Of a stretch of DNA of 64,000 nucleotides, positions 39,501-47,160 are shown piece after piece. The first letter of the stretch is position 1, and each line of letters opens with the position of its first letter. The notes beneath the pieces are model-generated. The model did no database searches. It was not told where the DNA came from and was given only the letters and a program-made list of their open reading frames with translations. A program made the translations under genes and the position numbers. Source of the stretch: Brumimicrobium glaciale (GTDB taxonomy: Bacteria; Bacteroidota; Bacteroidia; Flavobacteriales_D; Crocinitomicaceae); NCBI RefSeq assembly GCF_004152935.1, contig NZ_SETE01000004.1:310001-374000 (forward strand). Reading direction: 5' to 3'.

Positions 39501-40444
39501 GTGTTTCCATCTGAAACATCACCAACATGAGTAACCGTTGGTATTGCTGTACAATTATCTGCTTCATCAGTAATGGTTGCGATATTTGGAATTGGAACAC
39601 CTCCAATACATTGAACTGTTATAGCTGCTGGAGCTGTTCCCGTTGGAGCTACACCGTCACTGATTGTAATTATTGCAGTACAAGTGTCATTCACTCCATT
39701 TGTATAAGTCACTTCGTAATTTTGAGGACTAGTCGCCATACAAAACGTTGTATCTGCACTATTGGCTATTCCATCAGAAAGCCAATCATAATAATAAAAC
39801 GTGCAATTAATAGCTGAAATATTTACGTTATCAATTCCCCAGTGATCATATAATGCTCCAGATCCTACATTTTGAAACCATCTAAACTTAGTATTTGTTG
39901 TCTCTGCAAAAGTCGGAATTGTCACACAATACGTATTCCATTGTGTTAATATAGGATCAAACCCACCATTTGGAGACCAATATTCAATAGTTACCCAAGT
40001 TGCACCTCCGTTAATAGAATATTGGAAAAACACTCCTTCATTAGCTTCGTTTGGACCTTCACAATTCCCAGCACCAGCAGCACCTCCCTGAGTTGCATAT
40101 TTCATTTCAAAACATACGTCACCTCCACAAGAAACATCAAAACCTACTGTTTCCATTTCTCTAGGTTGAGAACCTAATCCAAACCAAGCAGCAGCAGTTC
40201 CATCTGGTGGAGGTCCACAAGGGTTGTCATACATAATATTCACGTTTGAACTCCAACCTGGTCCCAAAGCTCCTCCATTAAAACTAGCATCTAAAGGGAC
40301 TGTAAATGAACTCCCTACCGCGGTAAGGGTAAAGCAATCGCCACAATCGATTGCATTGGTTGGTGGTGTTATTTCAATAGTACATTGCTGAGCCGTACTA
40401 AATTGTGCATAAAACAAAACCGTTAGTAGTAAAAATTTTCTCAT
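33524..40444 (-). CDS. Giant T9SS type B surface protein 3 (16 HYR-like repeats, reelin-like cap)
   Basis: A 2306-aa secreted protein. Signal peptide 1-18. The N-terminal cap (about 45-210) differs from giants 1 and 2: it resembles the jelly-roll part of reelin repeats, with GGDVCFEMKYATQGG, NEGVFFQYSINGGATWVTIE, TKFRWFQNVGSG and DHWGIDNVNIS. Nine HYR-like units follow (about 261-995), then an SprB/Ig linker, then seven more (1140-1808), three Ig-like modules, a PKD domain (YEWNFGDGDFSN) and CHU_C ending VEIVGSVNLLR. Units vary most at the strand after ADNC (TVTHVSDVS, TVTYVGDAS, TVNFVSDVS). No small partner gene is directly upstream. The reelin-like fold often binds carbohydrate or protein ligands; the ligand here is unknown. 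Confidence 0.9.
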   Translation of the reverse strand: MRKFLLLTVLFYAQFSTAQQCTIEITPPTNAIDCGDCFTLTAVGSSFTVPLDASFNGGALGPGWSSNVNIMYDNPCGPPPDGTAAAWFGLGSQPREMETVGFDVSCGGDVCFEMKYATQGGAAGAGNCEGPNEANEGVFFQYSINGGATWVTIEYWSPNGGFDPILTQWNTYCVTIPTFAETTNTKFRWFQNVGSGALYDHWGIDNVNISAINCTFYYYDWLSDGIANSADTTFCMATSPQNYEVTYTNGVNDTCTAIITISDGVAPTGTAPAAITVQCIGGVPIPNIATITDEADNCTAIPTVTHVGDVSDGNTCPEIITRTYNIADDTGNSIDVTQTITIIDDIDPTGTAPPMTVQCIGDLPLPDVTVITDEADNCTANPIVTYVGEVSDGNTCPEIITRTYNIADDCGNNIDVTQIISIIDDTAPTGTAPPITVQCIGDVPLPDVTVITDEADNCTLTPTVTYVGDLSDGNTCPEIITRTYNIADECGNSTDVAQTITIIDDINPTGTAPAAMAFQCLGDIPAADITLITDEADNCITIPTVTYVGDASDGNTCPEVITRTYRITDVCGNYTDITQAFTINDDILPTGTAPLDFAFQCVTDIPVPDITLITDEADNCTVNPIVTHVSDVSDGNTCPETITRTYNIADDCGNNIDVTQAFTINDDIDPIGSITNLVVQCIGDVPLPDITTITDEADNCAVNPTITHLGDVSDGNSCPEIITRTYNIEDNCGNNIDVVQTITIIDDIAPTASNPTALAVQCIGDVPIADVLVVTDEADNCTINPTVTYVGDASDGNTCPEIITRTYNIADNCGNNIDVFQTITILDDIAPTGSTSSLAVQCIGDVPVPDITTITNIADNCTVNPIVTHVVDVSDGNTCPEVITRTYNIADNCGNNININQTITINDDTDPAASNPNPITVQCLTDVPLVDISVVTDEADNCTVNPTVAFVSESTDANTCNGEIITRIYSVTDDCGNSISVSQAIIVDSYTPIFTVSGNGPTFCNGNDGVITLSGLVPFEDYVLNYDGGATNPITANAAGEYLITGLSAGTYTGFTVSDGNCQACTTTNNISLNLNDPASALIDAGPDQELCEGTTLVLTAFNPDGANISWNNGVTDGVGFVPPVGISFYTVTAERANCFSSDEVMITVSPAITGMTAPADLTATCGISQQPVYADFDAFVLAGGSATIPTGGEIDSTSFSLFSEISDGNTCPEIITRTYQIADTCGVTVSSTQTITINDLILPTGTAPADLAVQCIGDVPVPDITAITDEADNCTTNPIITHVSDVSDGNTCPEVITRTYNIADACGNNINVIQTITINDDTNPTGTAPMDLAVQCIGDVPLPNVLEITDEADNCTVNPTVTHVSDVSNGNTCPEVITRTYNIADDCGNNINVVQTITINDDTDPTGTAAPIAVQCIGDVPLPDITVVLDEADNCTANPTVNFVSDVSDGNTCPEIITRTYNVADDCGNDVNITQIITINDDINPTGTAPADLAVQCIGDVPAADIALITDEADNCTAVPTVTFVSDVSDGNTCPEVITRTYNIADDCGNNIDVTQTITINDDIAPTGSAAPVLVQCIGDVPASDIAYITDEADNCTTNPIVTFVSDVSDGNTCPEVITRTYNIADDCGNNTDITQTITINDDTNPTGTAPNDTLVQCIGDVPIVDVTKITDETDNCTANPTVTHVSDISDGNTCPEVITRTYNIADDCGNDIDVIQTITINDDVLPTASNPDSITVACLADVPLQSIAVVTDEADNCTVNPTVTFVSETSDGNTCNSEELTRIYSVTDDCGNTINVTQIITIDLIAPTFTVSSTNPTTCDGNEGTITLSGLAPSTNFELNYDGGAVISITTDAAGEYTITGLVQGTYTDFTISELLCSTCSTTENVTMTLTDPIPPVVNAGTDITACENDIITLTAFNPESANISWNNGVVDGVGFVSPVGISTYTVTAERVNCFTTDQVQVTINPLPIVDAGIDYTVCDGDQTTLSGSGADNYVWDNGVVDNVPFTPSLGLLTYTVVGTSVFGCVNTDQVDVEVIISPDISFTANRTIGCAPQEINLFSTSPGIGNQCVYTINGGQQISGCNVNPIFTEAGCFDVNLQVELTNGCTDNLTVTDYICIDDYPIADFTVNPEELTNIYNIADFTNETIGATDYEWNFGDGDFSNSINPTHEYSVDEINRKFIFDVELVATSNLGCKDTFNLDLPFFEELIYFIPNTFTPDGNQYNESFKPQFTSGFEPLEYKLQIYNRWGELIFESNNPAYGWDGSYGSSQTIYAPEGTYLYKIYYKKIRDGENVEIVGSVNLLR

Positions 40445-40979
40445 AAGTATTTTTCATAGATCCCATAAGTGTTCAAAAAAGAAATCAAACTGGACTATCC
40501 TTAGAGTTTCCGAATTCGTTTTGCTCCTTAATTTCTAATTAAAAAGAATCTTATCTGGAAGTAAAACTAACGATTTCAATGTAAAACCTATTATGAAATG
40601 GAATTTAAGTTAATAACTTAAGAAGAAATTCTTGTTAAACTAAAAAATTATAGTAAAGAGTTATTGCTTAAAAGCAAGGTAGTACTGATTATTTAATTAT
40701 TGTTCCGCCAGTTATCGGACAAGTCGGTTAAAGCCATGTCTATACCTAAATCAAATAGTGAAATCTCATTCCTGAAAATTCAAGGATTCAAGGATTCAAT
40801 GATTCAAGGATTCAAAAATTGAATGATTTAGCATGACCTAACTGACTCAACTCCTTCTGCATCTCTGACACTGAAAAGAGAATTCTTTATTATGAATCCC
40901 TAAATCTCCTCATGAAATCCATAAAACTCACCATTCAACATTTTTCACTTTTCACTTTTCATTTTTAATTCTTCATTAT
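40445..40979. other. Intergenic region between giant genes 3 and 4
   Basis: No gene seen. 40776-40828 carries AAGGATTCA / ATGATTCAA tandem copies, and 40828-40979 is the duplicated 3' flank described at 33330-33523. At 40704-40721 TTCCGCCAGTTATCGGAC can form a short hairpin and has a weaker relative at 55223-55241 and a diverged one near 33160. Confidence 0.55.
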
Positions 40980-43900
40980 TTACCTAAGTAAATTAACACT
41001 CCCCACAATCTCAACATTCTCTCCATCTCTTATTTTCTTGTAATATATTTTATAAAGATAAGTTCCTTCTTGTGCATAAATTGTTTGACTTGAACCGTAA
41101 GAACCGTCCCAACCATAAGCTGGATTATTGCTTTCAAAAATCAATTCTCCCCAACGGTTATAAATCTGTAATTTGTATTCTAGCGGTTCAAATCCAGAAG
41201 TAAATTGTGGCTTAAATGACTCATTGTATTGATTTCCATCTGGTGTAAATGTATTTGGAATGAAGTAAATCAATTCCTCAAAAAATGGTAAATCTAAATT
41301 GAAAGTATCTTTACAGCCTAAATTACTCGTTGCGACTAATTCCACATCAAAAATGAATTTTCTGCTAATCTCATCCACTGAATATTCATGCGTTGGATTT
41401 ATTGCATTGCTGAAATCTCCATCTCCGAAATTCCATTCGTAGTCTGTCGCTCCAGTAGTTTCATTTGTGAAATCTGCAATGTTATAAATGTTTGTCAATT
41501 CTTCTGGATTTACAGTGAAATCAGCAATTGGATAATCATCGATACATATGTAATCCGTAACTGTTAAGTCATCGGTACAACCATTTGTTAATTCCACTTG
41601 TAGATTGATATCATAACAACCCGCTTCTGTGAAAATAGGGTTTACGTTACATCCTGTAAACTGTTCCCCACCATTAATTGTGTAAATACATTGATTTCCA
41701 ATTCCAGGCGAAGTACTAAATAAGTTGATTTCTTGTGGAGCACAACCAATTGTTCTGTTCGCAGTAAAAGATACATCTGGAGAAATAATTACTTCAACAT
41801 CCACTTGGTCTGTGTTCACACATCCAAAAACAGATGTTCCGATTACAGTATAAGTAACTGTTCCTAATGTTGGAGTAAAAGGAACATTATCAGTAACTCC
41901 ATTGTCCCACAAATAAGTAGTTGCTCCACTTGCGGCCAAAGTTACCTCATCTCTATCACAAATTACTTTGTCAATTCCTGCATTCACAATCGGTAAAGGA
42001 TTTATAGTAACTTGAACTTGATCTGTTGTGAAACAATTGACCCTTTCGGCAGTTACTGTGTATGTCGAAATTCCGACTGGGGAAACAAAACCAACTCCGT
42101 CCACTACTCCATTGTTCCAAGAAATATTAGCTGCATCTGGATTAAAAGCTGTTAAAGTGATTATATCATTTTCACATGCTACAATGTCAGATCCTGCATT
42201 TACAACAGGTGGAATTGGATCAGTTAATGTCATGGTCACATTGTCTGTTGTACTGCAGGTTAAGCATGTTCCTTCAGTGATTGTAAATCCAGTATAAGCT
42301 CCTTGAACTAAACCTGTGATTGTGTATTCTCCAGCCGCATCAGTTGTGATAGAAAAAGCAGTTCCACCAGCATAACTTAATTCATAATTGAAACTTGGTG
42401 CTAATCCAGAAAGTGTAATTGTACCTTCGTTTCCATCGCAAGTTGTCGGATTTGTGCTTGAAACGGTAAAAACAGGATCAAATAAATCAATAACTATTAT
42501 TTGAGTCACGTTTCTAAAGTTCCCACAATCATCTGTAACGCTATAAATACGTGTAATTTGTTCTCCATTACAAGTGTTTGCATCCGTTGCTTCTGATAAA
42601 AATGCCACGGTAGGATTTACTGTACAATTATCAGCTTCGTCGGTTACTTCTGTAATATCTGTCAAAGGAACATCAGCCAAACAAGCTACAAATATTGTAT
42701 CTGGATTACTTGCTGTTGGTAGAATATCGTCATCAATTGTAATGGTTTGAATAACGTCAATGTTATTTCCACATTTATCTTCAATGTTATAGGTTCTTGT
42801 GATGACTTCCGGACAAGTATTTCCATCTGAAACATCACTCACATGAGTCACAGTTGGAATTGCAGAACAGTTGTCGGCTTCGTCAGTGATTGAGTTAACG
42901 TCTACAACTGGAACATCACCAATACATTGCACTAACGTATCATTTGGCGCTGTTCCTGTTGGTAAAATAATTTCGCTAATTACAATTTGTTGCGTACACG
43001 TTAAAGTCACGCCACACGTATCTGCAATTTGGTAAGTTCTTGTAATTGTTTCTGGACAAGTTATTCCATCAGAAACTTCACTGAATAAAGAAAATGAAGT
43101 TGAGTCAATTACTCCTCCTAAGGGAATAGTTGCAGAACCTCCAGCGGTAATAAATTCTTCAAAATCAGCATAAGCAGCTTGTTCGGAAATGTCACATGAA
43201 GCGGTTAAATCTGCTGGACAAGTAATGTCCGTAATTGCAGGAGAAACGGTAATCATCATTTGATCTGAAGAATAACAGTTCACACGAACAGAAGTCACGG
43301 TGTAAAAAGTTGTTCCAACAGGCGGAATAAATCCTACACCATCCGTTACACCATTATTCCATGAAATATTTGCATTTTCAGGATTAAAAGCATTTAAAAC
43401 TACAGTTGTTCCTTCACAATATTGAGCATCTGGCCCAGCATTTATAATAGCCGCCGTTGGGTCATTGATGTTTATGGAAACGTTTTCAGTAGTTGTACAA
43501 GAAGAACAATCACCATCTGAAACAGTGTAATTCGTATAAGAACCAGCTGGAAGTCCTGTAATAACATATTCACCCGCAGCGTTTGTTACAAATGGGATAA
43601 CTCCTCCTCCATCATAACTCAAGTCATAATTATAGTTAGGTATAAGCCCTGAAATAGTTATAAACCCATCACTTCCATCACAAGTTGTTGTCCCTGTTCC
43701 TGAAACTGTGAATGTCGGCGTATAAGAATCGACAGTAATTGTATGATTCACAGTTATGCTATTTCCACAATCATCTGTCACGCTGTAAACTCTTGTAATT
43801 TCTTGGCCATTACACGTATTTGCATCTGTACTTTCAGAAACAAAAGCAACCGTTGGATTTGTTGTGCAATTGTCCGCTTCGTCTGAAACTACAGAAATAT

Positions 43901-45965
43901 CAACAATTGGAACATCTGCTAAACACTCAACAGTTGTAATAATATCGCTTGCTGTTGGCAGGACATCATCGTTTATTGTAAATAGTTGTGTGACATCAGT
44001 GTTATTTCCACAATCATCGGTAATTCTATAAGTTCTTGTAACAAGTTCAGGACAGGTATTTCCATTTGAAGCATCACCAACATACGTCACAATGGGATTC
44101 ACTGTACAATTATCAGTTTCATCAGTAATCAAATTAACATCTGGAGCTGGAATATCTGTAAAACATTGAAATGTCAAATCTGCTGGAGCAGTTCCTGTTG
44201 GACTTATATCATCATCAATTGTAATGACATGATACACGTCTTTGAAATTTCCACAATCGTCAGTTATTCTGTATGTTCTCGTAATGATTTCTGGACAAGT
44301 ATTTCCATCAGATACTTCTCCGACATAAGTAACAACGGGATTTGCAGTACAGTTGTCTGCTTGGTCTGTTACCACTAAAATATCTGCAGCAGGTAAATCG
44401 CCAATGCATTGGACTGAAATAGGGGTTGGATTACTGGCAGTTGGTTTAATAGTATCGTTTATCGTAATTCTTTGTATTAAATCAATGCTGTTATTACACC
44501 CATCAGTTACTCTGTATTTTCTTTTGATTATAGCTGGACAGGTGAACCCACCAGAATTGGTAGAAACATGAATTACTGTTGGGGTTACAGAACAATTATC
44601 TGTCACTCCCGTAACTGCGCTTACATCAACTGGTGGCACTTCACTTATGCATTGAACAAATAAATCTACTACCGTTCCGGTTGGATCAATATCATCATAA
44701 ATTGTTATGGTTTGGGTTAGATCAGAAAAGTTTCCACAATCATCAGTAATTCTATAAGTTCTAGTTATAATTTGGGAACACCCACTACCAATTATAGCGT
44801 CAGAAACAAAGGTTACGATTGGGTTTGCTGTACAGTTATCAGCTGCATCTGTTATTAAAGTAACATCAGCCGCTGGAAAATCTTCAATACACTTAACCGT
44901 TGTATCTGCTGGAGCTGTTCCAGTTGGCGGAATAGTATCATTAATGGTGATAAACTGAACAACATCAATATTATTTCCTGTACTATCTGAAATATTGTAT
45001 GTTCTGTTGATTATTTGAGGGCAAGTATTTCCATTTGAAATATCCCCAACAAAAGTTACAGTAGGATTAACAGTACAGTTATCTGCTTCATCTGCAATTA
45101 AATTAACGTCTGGTAAAGGTACATCTCCTAAACATTGTACAAAAATTGCAGCAGGTGCTGTCCCGGTTGGGGGAATAGAGTCAATTACTGAAATCGTTAT
45201 TGAAGCTGTGCATGAATCGTTTATTCCATCAGTGTAAAGTACTGTATATGTTTCGTCAGAGTTTCCAAGACAAACGGTCGTATCAGCATTGTTAATCGAA
45301 CCATCCTCAAGCCAATCAAAATAATAAACCCCGATAAGTTGACTAGCAATTTCAATATTATCTAATCCCCATTGGTCAAATTGATTACCTGATCCTACAT
45401 TTTGATACCATCTAAATTGGGTATTCGGTCCCATGGCTCCTGGTGGAATGGTAACACAATACTGATTCCAAGTTGTTAACATCGGATCGTACCCGCCATT
45501 CGGAGGCCAATATTGAATTCCTATCCAATTTGCGCCACCATTTATAGAGTATTGAAAAGCAACACCTTCTGTTGGGGAATCTGGTCCATCACAACCACCT
45601 GGTGCACCTTGCTGACTAAATCTCATCTCCCAACAAACATCTCCACCACCTGATACATCAAAAACCTGGGTTTCTAAACTCCTAGGGTTTGCACCTGCGC
45701 CAAACCAACCTGAAGCACTTCCATCCAGTGGCGCTCCACAAGGGTTTGAATAATCCAGAAAAACATTTGAAGACCATCCAGGACCCAAACTCATAGAATT
45801 AAAATTCTCAACTAACGGATATGCAATGGCTGTTCCAACTGCGTTGAGTGTAATGCATTCCCCACAATTAACGTTTGTTGATGCTGAATTAATGGCAACA
45901 GTACATTGACCAAGAGTAACTTGCGCAAAACAAATTACCGTAAATAACAAAAGAAAGATTCTCAT
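40980..45965 (-). CDS. Giant T9SS type B surface protein 4 (8 HYR-like repeats, reelin-like cap)
   Basis: A 1661-aa secreted protein, the smallest of the set. Signal peptide 1-20 (ending VTLGQ). The reelin-like cap (about 45-210: GGDVCWEMRFSQQG, EGVAFQYSINGGANWIGIQY, TQFRWYQNVGSG, DQWGLDNIEI) is homologous to that of giant 3. Array A has six HYR-like units (about 258-745), some divergent (ITDAADNC, VTGVTDNC, VTDQADNC); unit 3 has lost the usual GDVSDGN part. An SprB/Ig linker, two more units (890-1165), three Ig-like modules, PKD and CHU_C follow. From about residue 745 onward it is very close to giant 2, so recombination or a shared duplication is likely. Confidence 0.9.
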   Translation of the reverse strand: MRIFLLLFTVICFAQVTLGQCTVAINSASTNVNCGECITLNAVGTAIAYPLVENFNSMSLGPGWSSNVFLDYSNPCGAPLDGSASGWFGAGANPRSLETQVFDVSGGGDVCWEMRFSQQGAPGGCDGPDSPTEGVAFQYSINGGANWIGIQYWPPNGGYDPMLTTWNQYCVTIPPGAMGPNTQFRWYQNVGSGNQFDQWGLDNIEIASQLIGVYYFDWLEDGSINNADTTVCLGNSDETYTVLYTDGINDSCTASITISVIDSIPPTGTAPAAIFVQCLGDVPLPDVNLIADEADNCTVNPTVTFVGDISNGNTCPQIINRTYNISDSTGNNIDVVQFITINDTIPPTGTAPADTTVKCIEDFPAADVTLITDAADNCTANPIVTFVSDAIIGSGCSQIITRTYRITDDCGNFSDLTQTITIYDDIDPTGTVVDLFVQCISEVPPVDVSAVTGVTDNCSVTPTVIHVSTNSGGFTCPAIIKRKYRVTDGCNNSIDLIQRITINDTIKPTASNPTPISVQCIGDLPAADILVVTDQADNCTANPVVTYVGEVSDGNTCPEIITRTYRITDDCGNFKDVYHVITIDDDISPTGTAPADLTFQCFTDIPAPDVNLITDETDNCTVNPIVTYVGDASNGNTCPELVTRTYRITDDCGNNTDVTQLFTINDDVLPTASDIITTVECLADVPIVDISVVSDEADNCTTNPTVAFVSESTDANTCNGQEITRVYSVTDDCGNSITVNHTITVDSYTPTFTVSGTGTTTCDGSDGFITISGLIPNYNYDLSYDGGGVIPFVTNAAGEYVITGLPAGSYTNYTVSDGDCSSCTTTENVSININDPTAAIINAGPDAQYCEGTTVVLNAFNPENANISWNNGVTDGVGFIPPVGTTFYTVTSVRVNCYSSDQMMITVSPAITDITCPADLTASCDISEQAAYADFEEFITAGGSATIPLGGVIDSTSFSLFSEVSDGITCPETITRTYQIADTCGVTLTCTQQIVISEIILPTGTAPNDTLVQCIGDVPVVDVNSITDEADNCSAIPTVTHVSDVSDGNTCPEVITRTYNIEDKCGNNIDVIQTITIDDDILPTASNPDTIFVACLADVPLTDITEVTDEADNCTVNPTVAFLSEATDANTCNGEQITRIYSVTDDCGNFRNVTQIIVIDLFDPVFTVSSTNPTTCDGNEGTITLSGLAPSFNYELSYAGGTAFSITTDAAGEYTITGLVQGAYTGFTITEGTCLTCSTTDNVTMTLTDPIPPVVNAGSDIVACENDIITLTAFNPDAANISWNNGVVDGVGFVSPVGISTYTVTAERVNCFTTDQVQVTINPLPIVNAGIDKVICDRDEVTLAASGATTYLWDNGVTDNVPFTPTLGTVTYTVIGTSVFGCVNTDQVDVEVIISPDVSFTANRTIGCAPQEINLFSTSPGIGNQCIYTINGGEQFTGCNVNPIFTEAGCYDINLQVELTNGCTDDLTVTDYICIDDYPIADFTVNPEELTNIYNIADFTNETTGATDYEWNFGDGDFSNAINPTHEYSVDEISRKFIFDVELVATSNLGCKDTFNLDLPFFEELIYFIPNTFTPDGNQYNESFKPQFTSGFEPLEYKLQIYNRWGELIFESNNPAYGWDGSYGSSQTIYAQEGTYLYKIYYKKIRDGENVEIVGSVNLLR

Positions 45966-46667
45966 AAATAATTTCGTTGAAATATATTAAGATTAGATAT
46001 AAATCTTAATAATGCCACGAATTTAGAGGAAAATATTTTATTTCCCGCTATCTCTCTACTCCTTTACTTAGAAAATTAAAATGAAATGTGGCATTACGAA
46101 ATCATTGGAAGATTTTATAGAATTAAAAACAACTGACTACCAATTGATTAAAAACGCTCAATTCTAATCATCGTCATCTTTTTTATTGATGATACTTGAA
46201 TTATAAAAACTTTAAAAAAAATAATAGTCCAATTTTGCAAGCTCTTTTCATACCTATAAAGAGTAAACTGTAAACCATTAATACCAGCAAGATCCCTCAT
46301 TAAAATTCATTTTCAACAAGTTCGAAAAATAATTTTAGTGATTGAAGGACTCTTCAGGTGGCGGAGAGCTTTTGTTGGAGAGCTAAGCCTGTGTGCGTTG
46401 TATTACGTCAAGAAATGTTGTGTAAAGGTTATGAAAGTGATAGTAAAACCATCAACATTGTGATGATTATTAGAACTGAGCCATAAAAGTTATCCAGAAA
46501 AATATGGTTATATATGATTTTGTGTGGGTAGTTTTAAAATCTATGGTTTTAATTGAAGCTAAACGATTGTTAATTTGGTTCTACTTTTATTTAAATGGAA
46601 ACTTTCTATTAAAATAAATTTCGACCAACCTTATAAAGCACTGTTAATTAATTATTTACCACTCTAA
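45966..46667. other. Intergenic region upstream of giant gene 4
   Basis: No gene recognised in about 700 bp. TAAATTCG on the minus strand (plus 46018-46025), about 53 bp from the giant-4 start, is a TAnnTTCG-type candidate -7 box. TAAGATT / AATCTTA (45988-46008) and TAATGCCAC / GTGGCATTA (46010-46018 and 46088-46096) are inverted repeats in the presumed leader and promoter area. Confidence 0.35.
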
Positions 46668-46860
46668 ATCCCAGAGGGACGGCATGTTAATAGGGATGGA
46701 CGTAAGTCCATCCGCCAAACGATACAAACCGAAACAAAACCCAACAAAATCGACCTAATTGCATGCAGTTAGGTCGATTTTGTTGGGTTTTGTATTACAT
46801 CTATTTGTTTTAAACCAAGGACTTTCGTCCTTGGCTATTAACATGCCGTCCCGACGGGAA
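46668..46860. mobile_element. REP/MITE-like palindromic element
   Basis: A nested inverted structure without a gene. The outer arms are an 18-bp perfect inverted repeat (GGGACGGCATGTTAATAG at 46676-46693; complement at 46835-46852), each bordered by a small CCC-GGG hairpin. Inside are two 8-bp hairpins (GGATGGAC-GTAA-GTCCATCC, 46694-46713; CCAAGGAC-TTTC-GTCCTTGG, 46815-46834). At the centre is a 25-bp perfect inverted repeat with a 10-nt loop (46734-46758 / 46769-46793). Paired hairpins in opposite orientation are typical of REP/BIME elements moved by RAYT (IS200-like) transposases; the transposase is not in the window. Confidence 0.7.
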
Positions 46861-47020
46861 TAACCAGCTGAAATACAGGACTCCATATGCTTTCTTGCAA
46901 GAATTAAATGATGATTTGGATAATTAATTTAAAAATACAACTCATGTAGGTTACAGTTAAATTCGTAGTAGAACTATTAATTTTTCAAAGGATTAATATT
47001 GATTACCCAAAGTATTTCAT
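46861..47020 (-). repeat. Left copy of a 160-bp imperfect inverted repeat around giant gene 5
   Basis: Its reverse complement aligns along its whole length with 55063-55222, including ATGAAATACT, GGGTAATCAAT, GAAAAATTAATAGT, GAATTTAACTGTAACC, GAGTTGTATTT and GGTTA, with scattered substitutions and small gaps. It abuts the REP-like element. Confidence 0.8.
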
Positions 47021-47044
47021 CTAGATCCAAAAATATTATGGAGC

Positions 47045-47083
47045 AAAAAAAAATCAAAGAAAACTAAAGTCTTCTTTGATTTT
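47045..47083 (-). terminator. Rho-independent terminator of giant gene 5
   Basis: On the minus strand a 12-bp perfect stem (AAAATCAAAGAA / TTCTTTGATTTT) with a 10-nt loop is followed by a run of T (plus 47045-47049 and beyond). It lies about 78 bp after the giant-5 stop. Confidence 0.85.
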
Positions 47084-47160
47084 ATATTTTGTTCTAATTA
47101 GACACAAAGGAAATATGTGTTTAATTGTATTGTACTTTAATAAGTCATTTATGTGAGAAC

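Noticed and set aside
46081-46667. Possible small RNA or gene downstream of the REP-like element
   Set aside because: Only AT-rich sequence with short inverted repeats; no terminator, promoter pair or coding pattern strong enough to support a call.
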